A stretch of DNA of 43,213 nt, from positions 1-43,213 of the forward strand of contig JAFAZF010000015.1 of the NCBI GenBank assembly GCA_019239915.1, in the 5' to 3' direction. Positions 1 to 8,287 of this stretch are shown here, piece by piece; position 1 is the stretch's first letter; each line of letters begins with the position of its first letter. Origin of the DNA: Sphingomonadaceae bacterium (GTDB lineage: Bacteria > Pseudomonadota > Alphaproteobacteria > Sphingomonadales > Sphingomonadaceae). The notes under the pieces were generated by a model. That model saw only the letters and a list, made by a program, of their open reading frames with translations. It had not been told where the DNA came from and searched no databases. Position numbers and translations under genes: made by a program.

Positions 1-279
1 TTCTCGCTGCTGCCGGCGCAGAACGCCACGGGCAACTGGATCAAGATCGTCCAGCGCGTGCCCGTGCGCATCGCGCTCGATCCGGCCGAGCTCCGCCGCA
101 ATCCGCTGCGCATCGGCCTCTCGGCCAAGGTGGCGGTCGACACCAGCGATCGCAGCGGCGCGCTCGTCGCCGGCAGCGCCCCGCCCGCCGGCGGCACGCA
201 GGCAAGCATCGACGGCGGCCCCCAGGTCGAGGCACGCATCCGTCAGATCATCGCGCAAAACCTCGGGCGCGCGCGGTGA
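1..279 (+). CDS. emrA: EmrA/HlyD-type membrane fusion protein, C-terminal end (partial)
   Basis: The reading frame is open from base 1 and ends with TGA at 277-279; the start lies outside the window. The visible 92 residues begin FSLLPAQNATGNWIKIVQRV and continue PVRIALD, a hallmark of the C-terminal beta-barrel region of EmrA-like periplasmic adaptors. These join an inner-membrane MFS exporter to an outer-membrane channel such as TolC. The stop overlaps the GTG of the next gene (GTGA at 276-279), which suggests translational coupling with the EmrB-like transporter. The family is clear; the exported substrate cannot be inferred. Confidence 0.9.
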   Translation, partial: FSLLPAQNATGNWIKIVQRVPVRIALDPAELRRNPLRIGLSAKVAVDTSDRSGALVAGSAPPAGGTQASIDGGPQVEARIRQIIAQNLGRAR

Positions 280-1820
280 GCGGCCCCGGCGGTCAGGCCG
301 GCCTGCCGCCACTGCGCGGCGTCGCGCTCGCGATCACGTCGGTTGCGCTCGCGTTCGGCACCTTCATGCAGGTGCTCGACGGCACGATCGCCAACGTGTC
401 GCTGCCGACGATCTCGGGCAATCTCGGCGTCAGCTCCGACAGCGGCACCTGGATCATCACCTCGTTCGCGGTCGCCAACGGCGTGACCGTGCCGCTCACC
501 GGCTGGCTGATGCAGCGGTTCGGCGTCGTCCGCACCTTCGTCGCCTCGGTGATCCTGTTCACTCTGACATCGCTGCTCTGCGGGATCGCCTGGAGCCTGC
601 CGTCGCTGATCGCCTTCCGCATCCTGCAGGGGGCGGTTTCGGGGCCGATGATCCCCGGCAGCCAGGCGCTGCTGATCATGATCTTCCCGCCGCACAAGCG
701 CGGCGTCGCGCTCAGCATCTGGTCGATGACGACGCTGATCGCGCCGGTCGCCGGCCCCGTGCTCGGCGGCTACATCTCGGACAATTACCATTGGGGCTGG
801 ATCTTCCTGATAAACGTCCCCGTTGGGCTCACCGCCGCGTTCATCAGCTGGCGTTCGCTCAAGGATCGCGACACGCCGACGCGCAAGCTGCCGATCGATA
901 CGGTCGGGCTCGGCCTGCTCGCCTTCTGGGTGTTCAGCCTGCAGACCATGCTCGATCTCGGCAAGGATCGCGACTGGTTCCACAACGGCCTGATCACCGC
1001 GCTCGCGATCTTCGCCGCGATCGGCTTCATCGCCTGGTTGATCTGGGAGTTCACCGACGAGCATCCCGCGGTCGACCTGTCGCTGTTCCGCAACCGCAAT
1101 TTCGCGCTCGGCGTGCTCGCGACCAGCCTCGGCTACGCGCTGTTCTTCGCCAACAACCTGCTGCTGCCGCTGTGGCTGCAGGAGCAGATGGGCTATACCG
1201 CGACCTGGGCAGGCTTCGTCGCCGCGCCGAGCGGCTTGGTCGCGGTTGCGCTGACGCCGATCGTCGGGCGCTTGCGCATCGATCCGCGTTATCTCGCGAC
1301 GATCGCCTTCCTGCTCTACGGCGTCTCCTTCGAGATGCGCGCGCACTACACGCCGGATTCGACCTTCTGGATCTTCATGCTCCCGCTGCTCCCGCAGGGC
1401 GCCGCGATGAGCATGTTCTTCGTGCCGCTGTTCGGCATCTCGCTCGACGGCATCCCGCCCGAGAAGGTGCCGTCGGCGAGCGGCATCTCCAATTTTGCCC
1501 GCATCACCGCCGGCGGCTTCGCCGCCTCGCTGGTGACGACGATCTGGGATCGCCGCGAAGCATTGCACCAATCGCGCATGGTCGAGCTCGCCAACCCCTA
1601 TTCGCCCGCCTATCAGCATGCCAGCGCGCAGATGCAGGCGAGCGGGATGACCGAGACCCAGGTCGCCGGGTCCCTGCTCCACCAGGTGACCGGCCAAGCC
1701 TATATGCTCTCCGCGATCGAGATCTTCTGGGGCAGCGCGGTGCTGGCGGTCGCGATGATCGCCGTCGTCTGGCTCACGCGCAGGCCCGCGCCGACGGACC
1801 ATGTCGTCGCGGCCGACTGA
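276..1820 (+). CDS. emrB: EmrB/QacA-type MFS exporter (DHA2 family, 14 TM)
   Basis: Protein of 514 residues, the usual length for DHA2 drug:proton antiporters. An N-terminal helix with FMQVLDGTIANVSLPTI matches motif D1 of the family. It is followed by WIITSFAVANGVTVPLTGWL and by the motif C-like stretch APVAGPVLGGYISDNYHWGW. Repeated hydrophobic segments run to the C-terminus. GTG is chosen as start because it overlaps the stop of the EmrA-like gene by 4 nt. The pair would form a tripartite pump with an outer-membrane factor, exporting hydrophobic toxicants by proton antiport. No specific substrate can be read from the sequence. A convergent lipid kinase gene follows after 29 bp. Confidence 0.92.
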   Translation: MSGPGGQAGLPPLRGVALAITSVALAFGTFMQVLDGTIANVSLPTISGNLGVSSDSGTWIITSFAVANGVTVPLTGWLMQRFGVVRTFVASVILFTLTSLLCGIAWSLPSLIAFRILQGAVSGPMIPGSQALLIMIFPPHKRGVALSIWSMTTLIAPVAGPVLGGYISDNYHWGWIFLINVPVGLTAAFISWRSLKDRDTPTRKLPIDTVGLGLLAFWVFSLQTMLDLGKDRDWFHNGLITALAIFAAIGFIAWLIWEFTDEHPAVDLSLFRNRNFALGVLATSLGYALFFANNLLLPLWLQEQMGYTATWAGFVAAPSGLVAVALTPIVGRLRIDPRYLATIAFLLYGVSFEMRAHYTPDSTFWIFMLPLLPQGAAMSMFFVPLFGISLDGIPPEKVPSASGISNFARITAGGFAASLVTTIWDRREALHQSRMVELANPYSPAYQHASAQMQASGMTETQVAGSLLHQVTGQAYMLSAIEIFWGSAVLAVAMIAVVWLTRRPAPTDHVVAAD

Positions 1821-1849
1821 GTCGCAGGCTTAGCGCAGGCGTCCCTCCG

Positions 1850-2824
1850 TCAGGCCGCGAGGCTGAGGAACGGCACCGGCCCGGTCGGCGTCAGAACGAT
1901 CGGCCGGCCGGGCCGCGCCTCGAAGATCTCGCCGTCGAGGATCACGCTCGAGCGCTCGCCTTCGATGCGGATCTCGTCGCCTGCCTCGACATGCACGCCC
2001 GACACCGTGGCGCGGCCGAGCGTGCCGAACAGCCCGGCGAGGCCGGCGCGCAACAGCGAGAACGGCCGGTGATCGACGAGCATCAGCTTGAGCGATCCCG
2101 CCGAGACGCCGTCCTCCGCGAAGCTGCTGCCGAGCAGGAGCCGCTGCAGCGTCGTCACCACGAGCAGCGCGAAGCGGCCCTGCACCGCGCCGCTGCGCAG
2201 GATCGACACCTGCACCGGCCGCGGCTTGGGCGGCAGGAAGCTCGCGCGGATGCCGATCAACAGCGAGAACATCACGGCGAGACCGGTGAGCAGGTGGCTC
2301 AGCCCGTTGGGGAGCCCGATCGGATAGATGCGGTTGCGGCAGAACATGATCGCGTCGGCCAGCCCTGCGCCGCCGAGGAACATGCCGAGCACCGGCCGGC
2401 TGTTCGCCTCCCCGTCCGACAGCGCGATCAGCTCGCGTGCGACGATGTGCGGCGCGATGTCCTCGCGCGCCAGCCGCACCACCTTCTCGAGCGCCTGCAG
2501 CGGATCACCGACCGCGCCGAGATCGAGCGCGATGAGATTGGTCTTGCCGTTCGGCAGCACCGCGACCGGCGGCGGCCGGTCGCCGAAATGGCCGCCATGG
2601 TAGAGCTCGGTCATCGCCGCCTGGACGGTGCCGTCGCCGCCGTTGATCGCGAGCACCTGGGGGCGCACCCGCGCGATCGTCTTCAGCGCGTCGGCGATCT
2701 GGTCGACATGCTCGACCTCATAGTGGAAGACGTCGCTGTTCGCGGCGCAGAAGGCGCGCACCCGCGGCAGGATCGCCCGATTGCCGGTCGACCGCGGATT
2801 GGAGAGGAGCGCAACCCTCGCCAT
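1850..2824 (-). CDS. Diacylglycerol kinase-like lipid kinase (DAGKc domain)
   Basis: Protein of 324 residues with the nucleotide-binding signature NGGDGT at residues 61-66, preceded by an N-terminal LLSNPRSTG phosphate-binding loop. This is the DAGKc/YegS/sphingosine-kinase fold. Family members phosphorylate a hydroxyl on a membrane lipid such as diacylglycerol, ceramide or a related long-chain alcohol. The C-terminal half is the usual beta-rich lobe, ending near GEIFEARPGRPIVLTPTGPV. The ATG at 2824 is 6 nt beyond the stop of the DUF2141 gene, so the two probably form an operon. The lipid substrate is unknown. Nearby LPS-transport and lipid-modifying genes make an envelope lipid role plausible, which is inference. 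Confidence 0.88.
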   Translation of the reverse strand: MARVALLSNPRSTGNRAILPRVRAFCAANSDVFHYEVEHVDQIADALKTIARVRPQVLAINGGDGTVQAAMTELYHGGHFGDRPPPVAVLPNGKTNLIALDLGAVGDPLQALEKVVRLAREDIAPHIVARELIALSDGEANSRPVLGMFLGGAGLADAIMFCRNRIYPIGLPNGLSHLLTGLAVMFSLLIGIRASFLPPKPRPVQVSILRSGAVQGRFALLVVTTLQRLLLGSSFAEDGVSAGSLKLMLVDHRPFSLLRAGLAGLFGTLGRATVSGVHVEAGDEIRIEGERSSVILDGEIFEARPGRPIVLTPTGPVPFLSLAA

Positions 2825-2830
2825 GCGGCC

Positions 2831-3379
2831 TCAGCGCGCCGCCACCGACACTGGCCGGAAAGAGCCGCCCTGGACGTAGTTGAGCACCACCGGCACGGTC
2901 ACGACACCGTCGCCGACCCTCACCTCGACCTTCTCAGGCGCCGGCTTGCGGTGGAGCATCACCTCCCACAGCGACATACTGGGATTGCCCGACATGCCGC
3001 CGCCGTCTGCCATGCTGGTCTTGCCGGTGCCGTCGGCATCGTGGCGAACCGTCACCGCGTAGATGCCCGGTTTCGGCAGCGGCACGCAGATCTCGACCGG
3101 CCCCTGCGCAGGCACCGGCAGCTCGATGCGCTTGAGATAACTGCCCTTGTCGAAATAATGCGCGGGATCGCCGCCATAGGCCTGCACGCGCACGCGGCCT
3201 TCGCGCGCCTTGAAGCCGATCACCCGCACCAGCACTGCCGGGCGATCGGAGCCCGCGGCGCAGGCGGCGGCATAGGGACCGAGCGGATCGGCCGCGAGCG
3301 GCGAGGCCGCGAACGCGATCAGCGCTCCTCCCGTCCCCGCCAGCGCGGCCCAACGTGCGCCGATGCGCAGTTTTCCCAT
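2831..3379 (-). CDS. DUF2141 secreted protein
   Basis: Protein of 182 residues. It starts at ATG 3379 (MGKLRIG), and an N-terminal hydrophobic segment ends near AFAASPLAADP, which looks like a Sec signal peptide. The mature part has the beta-rich DUF2141 pattern: VRVIGFKAREGRVRVQAYGG, an acidic/aromatic middle, then GIYAVTVRHDADGTGK, resembling a transthyretin-like domain. Function is not established for this family. The frame stays open far upstream on this strand, but that extension is antisense to lptF and lacks family similarity, so the start at the signal peptide is preferred. It lies directly upstream of the lipid kinase and is divergent from lptF. Confidence 0.85.
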   Translation of the reverse strand: MGKLRIGARWAALAGTGGALIAFAASPLAADPLGPYAAACAAGSDRPAVLVRVIGFKAREGRVRVQAYGGDPAHYFDKGSYLKRIELPVPAQGPVEICVPLPKPGIYAVTVRHDADGTGKTSMADGGGMSGNPSMSLWEVMLHRKPAPEKVEVRVGDGVVTVPVVLNYVQGGSFRPVSVAAR

Positions 3380-3496
3380 GACCTCATCGACTCCGGCAGC
3401 TATAGGCGCGCGCGAAACGCGGCCTGAATCGGCCCTGTGTATCCAGCCAGATTGGATGCGCATGCGGCCAAATTGTGGTGATGAGGCGTCCAAAAC

Positions 3497-4717
3497 TTGC
3501 GCGTGCTGACGCTCACCGATCGCTACATCGCCCGGCTGATCGCCTTTCCGCTGCTGGCGACGCTCGTCATCGCGGCGATGCTGCTGCTCTTGGAGAAGAT
3601 GCTGCGGCTGTTCGATTTCGTCGTCCAGCAGGGTGGTCCGGTGAGCGTCGTGTGGAAGATGCTCGCCAACCTGATCCCGGAATATCTTTCGCTCGGCATC
3701 CCGATCGGACTGACGCTCGGCATCCTCCTCGCCTTCCGCCGGCTCGCGCTTTCCTCCGAACTCGACGTGCTGCGCGCCACCGGCAACGGCTACGGCCGGC
3801 TGCTGCGCGTGCCCTACATCTATGCGATCATGCTCGCGGTGACGAACCTCGCGATCGTCGGCTTCATCCAGCCCTATTCGCGCTACGCCTATGAGGGCCT
3901 GCGCTACGAACTCCGCTCGGGCGCGCTCGGCGCCTCGATCAAGGTCGGCGAGTTCACCAAGCTCGGCAAGTCGATGACGATGCGGATTGAGGACAGCCGC
4001 AACTCCGGCCGCGATCTCTCGGGCATCTTCGTGATGTCGAGCGGCAAGGACGGCAAGACGCTCGCCGTCACCGCCGAGCACGGCACCTTCATGGCGACGG
4101 ACGATCCCGACACGATCATCTTCCGGCTGCGGAACGGCACGCTTGTCCACGACGCGCCCGGCTTCAAGACCCCCCGCGTGCTGAGCTTCGTCGGCCACGA
4201 TCTCCCCATCGACCTGCCCAAGGTCGACAGCTTCCGCACCCGCGGCGGTCGCGACGAGGAGCTCACGATTCCCGAACTCGTCCGCTCCGGCGGCGACGGC
4301 CGGCTTACCGGCAAGGAGCGCGCGCAGAGCCGGGCGGAGTTCCACTTCCGCTTGGTCGAGGTCGCGACGATGCTGCTGCTGCCGCTCCTGGCGGTGTCGC
4401 TGGCGGTGCCGCCCAAGCGCTCGAGCTCGTCGCTCGGCATCTTCCTGTCGATCGTGATGCTGGTGACCTATCACAAGATCAACGAATATGCCGAGGGCGT
4501 CGCCGCGCTCGGCAAGGTCGAGCCGGTGCTCGCGCTGTGGATCCCGTTCCTGGGCTTCGCCTGGCTGATCGTTTGGATGTACCGCACGCTCGCGCACACG
4601 CCGGGTGGCCAGCCGATCGGCGCGCTCGAGCGCGCCGCCGACAAGGCGCTCGCCGCGATCAAGCGTTGGCTCGCGCGCCGGCGCCGCCACGGCACCAACC
4701 TCGTCCAGCCGGTCTGA
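3497..4717 (+). CDS. lptF: LPS export ABC transporter permease LptF
   Basis: Protein of 406 residues of the LptF/LptG permease family (YjgP/YjgQ). It has N-terminal membrane helices (YIARLIAFPLLATLVIAAML), the conserved LSLGIPIGLTLGILLAFRRL and SSELDVLRATG, a periplasmic beta-jellyroll at about 130-290, and C-terminal helices. With LptG and the ATPase LptB it extracts lipopolysaccharide from the inner membrane and feeds it to the LptA/LptC bridge. In sphingomonads the cargo may include glycosphingolipid, which is inference. TTG at 3497 is the first usable start, with GAGG about 10 nt upstream; GTG at 3503 is an alternative. lptG follows in the same direction, but a 120-bp palindromic repeat lies between them. 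Confidence 0.93.
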   Translation: MRVLTLTDRYIARLIAFPLLATLVIAAMLLLLEKMLRLFDFVVQQGGPVSVVWKMLANLIPEYLSLGIPIGLTLGILLAFRRLALSSELDVLRATGNGYGRLLRVPYIYAIMLAVTNLAIVGFIQPYSRYAYEGLRYELRSGALGASIKVGEFTKLGKSMTMRIEDSRNSGRDLSGIFVMSSGKDGKTLAVTAEHGTFMATDDPDTIIFRLRNGTLVHDAPGFKTPRVLSFVGHDLPIDLPKVDSFRTRGGRDEELTIPELVRSGGDGRLTGKERAQSRAEFHFRLVEVATMLLLPLLAVSLAVPPKRSSSSLGIFLSIVMLVTYHKINEYAEGVAALGKVEPVLALWIPFLGFAWLIVWMYRTLAHTPGGQPIGALERAADKALAAIKRWLARRRRHGTNLVQPV

Positions 4718-4740
4718 GGGAAGCGATATGAACCCGCCCC

Positions 4741-4864
4741 CCGTTCGTGCTGAGCCTGTCGAAGCACTGTCCTTCTTTGTCGCCCGAAGAAAAGGACAGC
4801 CCCCTTCGGCTGGCTGGCAATGCCAGCCGCTCAGGACAGGCTTCGATAAGCTCAGGGCGAACGG
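4741..4864. repeat. Imperfect palindromic (REP-like) repeat, copy A
   Basis: The left arm CCGTTCGTGCTGAGCCTGTC at 4741 reappears inverted and slightly diverged on the right (GCTTCGATAAGCTCAGG then CGAACGG, ending 4864). Two smaller stem-loops sit inside: CTGTCCTT pairing with AAGGACAG, and GGCTGGC pairing with GCCAGCC. The DNA would form a long branched hairpin between lptF and lptG. Copy B at 6879-6991 has the same arms. No coding function is seen. Confidence 0.8.
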
Positions 4865-4891
4865 TTTCTAGTTTAGATCGAAGGCGTAGCC

Positions 4892-6004
4892 GTGCAGCAG
4901 CTCCAGTTCTTCCCCTCGAAGACGATCGCCTTCTACATGGGGCGCAGCTTCCTGGTGCGCACCTTCGCGATCCTGGCGGCGCTCGTCATCATCCTGCAGA
5001 CGCTCGACCTGCTCGGCGAATCCGGCGACATCCTCGCCGCGCCCGGCAACGGGCAAGCGGCGCTGTGGCACTATGTCGGGCTCAGGCTGCCGCAGATCAT
5101 CTCGCGCTTCATCCCCTTCTCGGTGCTGCTCGCGACGCTGATCACTCTCGCGACGCTCAACCAGAACAGCGAGGTGATCGCGATGAAGGCGGCGGGCGTC
5201 TCGGCGCATCAGATCCTGGCGCCGCTGGTGCTCGTCAGCATCGGCATTGCCGGCGTGTCGTTCGTGTTCAACGATCGCATCGTCACACGGGCCACCGCCT
5301 CGCTCAACGCCTGGCAGAATGTCGATTACGGCGCGGTGCCCAAGGCAAGCGGCGGCGTCACCAACGTCTGGGTGCGCGACGGCGACGACCTGATCCATGC
5401 CGACGTCGTCACCGGCCGGCGCGAAGCGACGCGGCTTGGCCATGTCACGCTCTACGATCGCGACGGCGGCGCGCTGAAGCATATCGTCAACGCGCCCTAT
5501 GCCACCGCCGTCGTTGCCAACGGCCATGTCGCCGCCTGGCAGATGCATCAGCCGAGCATGTTCGATGTCGCCGCCGGCACCGACAGCCCGATCGCCGACG
5601 TCGTCTTCGCCCGAGGCGTCACCCCCGATCAGTTCACGCTCTCGAGCGTGGATGCCGACGAGCGCGGTTTCGCCAGCCTCCATGCCGCGATCGACGAGCT
5701 CAAGGCCGCCGGGCGACCGACCGGCCCGCTCGAGGCGGGGCTGTGGCACAAGATCTCGGGCGCGCTCTCGGCGGTGCTGATGCCGCTGCTCGCCGGCGTC
5801 GCGGCGTTCGGCCTCGCCCGCTCGGGCCAGCTGGCGATGCGCGCGGTGATAGGCATGCTCTTGGGCTTCACCTATTTCGTCGCCGACAATTTCGCGCTCG
5901 CGATGGGCAATTTCGGCGCCTACCCGCCCCAGCTCGCGGCGTGGTCGCCGTTCCTCTTGTTCCTGCTGATCGGCGAAGCGGTACTGATCCGCACGGAGGA
6001 ATAG
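4892..6004 (+). CDS. lptG: LPS export ABC transporter permease LptG
   Basis: Protein of 370 residues, the second permease of the Lpt exporter. An N-terminal region (FFPSKTIAFYMGRSFLVRTF) leads into the first helix. Conserved SRFIPFSVLLATLITLATLN and NSEVIAMKAAGVSAHQIL follow, the latter being the coupling-helix region that contacts LptB. The centre is a periplasmic domain, and C-terminal helices include LLGFTYFVADNFALAMG. The start is GTG at 4892. LptF and LptG form the heterodimeric membrane channel. Because a palindromic repeat separates the genes, expression of lptG relative to lptF may depend on read-through of that structure or on a separate promoter. Confidence 0.92.
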   Translation: MQQLQFFPSKTIAFYMGRSFLVRTFAILAALVIILQTLDLLGESGDILAAPGNGQAALWHYVGLRLPQIISRFIPFSVLLATLITLATLNQNSEVIAMKAAGVSAHQILAPLVLVSIGIAGVSFVFNDRIVTRATASLNAWQNVDYGAVPKASGGVTNVWVRDGDDLIHADVVTGRREATRLGHVTLYDRDGGALKHIVNAPYATAVVANGHVAAWQMHQPSMFDVAAGTDSPIADVVFARGVTPDQFTLSSVDADERGFASLHAAIDELKAAGRPTGPLEAGLWHKISGALSAVLMPLLAGVAAFGLARSGQLAMRAVIGMLLGFTYFVADNFALAMGNFGAYPPQLAAWSPFLLFLLIGEAVLIRTEE

Positions 6005-6080
6005 GGAACCAGCCGCAAAAGCGCCGCATTGGGTGGGCATGGGCGCGGTCGGACCGGTTTAGCTTTAGCGGGAGTAGTAC

Positions 6081-6860
6081 GTGGCGAGTGCCGAAGCAGG
6101 CCGAGCGGGTTTCTGGAACCGCCGGCATCATCTCGACAAGATGAGCTTCCGCGAGCTCGTCGTCGCCTATCTGCAGTATCCGGCGATTGTCGGCTATCTT
6201 GGCACGGCGGCGGCGGCGATCGCGCTCTTCATCTGGCGTCCGGCGCCGCTCGCGCCCACGCTCGTCGCGGTGGCGTTCGCGCTGTGGGTCTATCCGCTGG
6301 TCTGGTATGCACTGCACCGCTGGGTGCTGCACAGCCGCTGGATGTTCAAGGTGAGCCCGCTCGCGGCGACCTGGAAGCGCATCCACTACGATCATCATCA
6401 GGATCCGAACCATCTCGAGGTGCTGTTCGGCGCGCTGCACACGACGCTGCCGACGATCGCGCTCGCGACCGTCCCGGTCGGCTGGGCGATAGGCGCCTTC
6501 TGGGGCGCCGGCTTCGGCGCGGCGATGGCGGCGCTCGCGACTGGGCTCGTCACCACCTGTTTCTACGAATTCTGCCACTGCATCCAGCACCTCGCCTACA
6601 AGCCCCGCGCGAAGTGGCTCGCGGCGATCAAGGCGCGCCACATGGCGCATCATTTCCACGACGAGACCGGCAATTTCGGCATCACCAACTTCTTCTGGGA
6701 TCGCCTGCTCGGCACCTTCTACGAGCGTGCCGACCGGCCAGCGAAGAGCGCCACCGTGTTCAACCTCGGCTACACAGACGAGGTCGCCGCGCGCTGGCCG
6801 AGGGTGGCGCAGCTTTCGGGCGGCGTGGTGACCGGCCACCCGAGGCAGCGCGGGCGGTGA
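6081..6860 (+). CDS. Fatty acid hydroxylase / sterol desaturase family membrane protein
   Basis: Protein of 259 residues with the di-iron histidine boxes of the fatty acid hydroxylase superfamily: HRWVLH at 79-84, HYDHHQDPNH at 102-111, FCHCIQH in the middle, and HMAHHFHD near 190-197. At least four hydrophobic helices are visible. Members insert a hydroxyl or double bond into membrane-bound lipids using oxygen. Sphingomonad sphingolipids carry 2-hydroxy fatty acids, and eukaryotic FA2H/Scs7 belongs to this superfamily. An acyl-chain 2-hydroxylase role is therefore attractive but is inference; a carotenoid hydroxylase is another possibility. GTG at 6081 has GGAG six nt upstream. The ATG at 6141 is an alternative but would drop the conserved N-terminus. 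Confidence 0.85.
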   Translation: MASAEAGRAGFWNRRHHLDKMSFRELVVAYLQYPAIVGYLGTAAAAIALFIWRPAPLAPTLVAVAFALWVYPLVWYALHRWVLHSRWMFKVSPLAATWKRIHYDHHQDPNHLEVLFGALHTTLPTIALATVPVGWAIGAFWGAGFGAAMAALATGLVTTCFYEFCHCIQHLAYKPRAKWLAAIKARHMAHHFHDETGNFGITNFFWDRLLGTFYERADRPAKSATVFNLGYTDEVAARWPRVAQLSGGVVTGHPRQRGR

Positions 6861-6878
6861 TATGATCGAAACGGTCCT

Positions 6879-6991
6879 CCGTTCGCACTGAGCGCAGTCG
6901 AAGTGCAGCTACGGCTTAGCCTTCGGCTCCGCTCGGGCTGAACGCGCTGAGCGCTCGGGGCACGTCCTTCGACTGCGCTCGGCACGAACGG
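6879..6991. repeat. Imperfect palindromic (REP-like) repeat, copy B
   Basis: The arms CCGTTCGCACTGAGCGCAGT (from 6879) and TTCGACTGCGCTCGGCACG then AACGG (to 6991) are inverted copies with few mismatches. The same CCGTTCG, CTGAGC and GTCGAAG blocks occur in copy A at 4741-4864, so both belong to one interspersed family. It fills most of the gap between the hydroxylase and the GNAT gene. Confidence 0.78.
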
Positions 6992-7060
6992 AGCGATGGG
7001 CTCTTGCCACCGCGTCCCACCCTGCCATTAGGCGCATCAACCATAGCGGGGAGCGTAAGC

Positions 7061-8215
7061 ATGGCGAACGGTGTGACGATCCGGCCGGTGAAGACCAAGG
7101 CCGATCGCAAGGCGTTCGTCGCGCTGCAGTTTCGCCTCTATGCCGACGATCCCAATTGGATCCCGCCGCTCAAGGACGAGGCCTATGGCCTCATCACGCC
7201 CGGCAAGAATCCGTTCTTCGAACATGCCGAGGCCGAGCTGTTCCTGGCAATGCGGAACGGCAAGCCCGTCGGCCGCATCTCCGCGCACGTCGATCACCTG
7301 TTCCAGGGCATGTCCGGAGAACAGGGCGGCGGCAAGGATATGGGCAATTGGGGCCTATTCGAGGCGGAGGACGCCGAGATCGGCAGGCTGCTGATCGGCC
7401 ATGCCGAGGAGCGGCTGCGCGCGCGCGGCCTCACCCGCGCGCTCGCGCCGGTCTCGATGTCGATGTGGGAAGAGCCCGGCCTGCTCATCAAGGGTCATGA
7501 TCACTCGCCGACGGTGATGATGGGCCACAACAAGGCGAGCTATCAGGCGATCGTGGAGGACCTCGGCTACACCAAGGCCAAGGATCTCCACACCTACGAG
7601 CTCGACATCACGAAGGATTTCCCGCCGCTCGTCCAGCGCATCGTCCAATCGGGCGAGCGCAACAGCCGCATCCGCATCCGCGAGGTCGACAAGCGCAAGT
7701 TCGACGAGGAGGCCGCGATCATCCTCTCGATCCTCAACGATGCCTGGTCGGACAATTGGGGCTTCGTGCCGTTCACCGACACCGAGATCGCATTCACCGG
7801 CAAGAAGCTGAAGCCGATCGTGTTCAACGATCTGATCCGCATCACCGAGGTCGACGGCGAGCCCGTCGCCTTCATGATGACGCTGCCGGATCTCAACGAG
7901 CTCACCAAAGATCTGAACGGGGACCTCTTCCCGTTCAACTTCATCAAGCTGCTGTGGCGCCTGCGCAAGCCCAAGGTGCGGACGATGCGCGTTCCGCTGA
8001 TGGGCGTCGTCAAGCGGCTGCAGGCGACGCGGCTGGCAAGCCAGCTCGCCTTCATGATGATCGAGTATATCCGCCGCGCCTCGGTCGAGAACTACGGCTC
8101 GACGCGCAGCGAGATCGGCTGGATCCTCGAGGACAATCAAGGAATGGTCTCGATCGCGGACACGATCGGCAGCCAGATCAACAAGACCTACCGCATCTAC
8201 GAGAAGGCGTTGTGA
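7061..8215 (+). CDS. Long GNAT-fold acyltransferase, candidate bacterial ceramide synthase (bCerS)
   Basis: Protein of 384 residues starting at ATG 7061, preceded by GGGGAGCG. The N-terminus (VTIRPVKTKADRKAFVALQF, then RLYADDPNWIPPL and KNPFFEHAEAELFLAMRNGKPVGRISAHVD) is typical of a widespread long GNAT-like family, sometimes mislabelled dATP pyrophosphohydrolase. To my knowledge the ceramide synthase of Caulobacter (bCerS) is a GNAT-fold protein of similar size that N-acylates the sphingoid base. Sphingomonads depend on glycosphingolipids, so the same role is reasonable here. The upstream lipid hydroxylase and LPS exporter genes support an envelope lipid context. The GNAT-like family call is strong; the ceramide synthase assignment is inference. 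Confidence 0.7.
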   Translation: MANGVTIRPVKTKADRKAFVALQFRLYADDPNWIPPLKDEAYGLITPGKNPFFEHAEAELFLAMRNGKPVGRISAHVDHLFQGMSGEQGGGKDMGNWGLFEAEDAEIGRLLIGHAEERLRARGLTRALAPVSMSMWEEPGLLIKGHDHSPTVMMGHNKASYQAIVEDLGYTKAKDLHTYELDITKDFPPLVQRIVQSGERNSRIRIREVDKRKFDEEAAIILSILNDAWSDNWGFVPFTDTEIAFTGKKLKPIVFNDLIRITEVDGEPVAFMMTLPDLNELTKDLNGDLFPFNFIKLLWRLRKPKVRTMRVPLMGVVKRLQATRLASQLAFMMIEYIRRASVENYGSTRSEIGWILEDNQGMVSIADTIGSQINKTYRIYEKAL

Positions 8216-8287
8216 TAGCGCTTTGACGACAAGCGACGGGCGAGCGCACCGGCGCGCACCTGGTCTGAGCTACGGCAACGAAAGGCA

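Noticed and set aside
791-3427. 878-codon plus-strand frame across emrB and antisense to the lipid kinase
   Set aside because: Arg/His-rich translation with no domain; a shadow of GC-rich genes on both strands.
2831-4690. 619-codon minus-strand frame including the DUF2141 gene
   Set aside because: The part upstream of 3379 is antisense to lptF and lacks family features; the signal peptide fixes the start at 3379.
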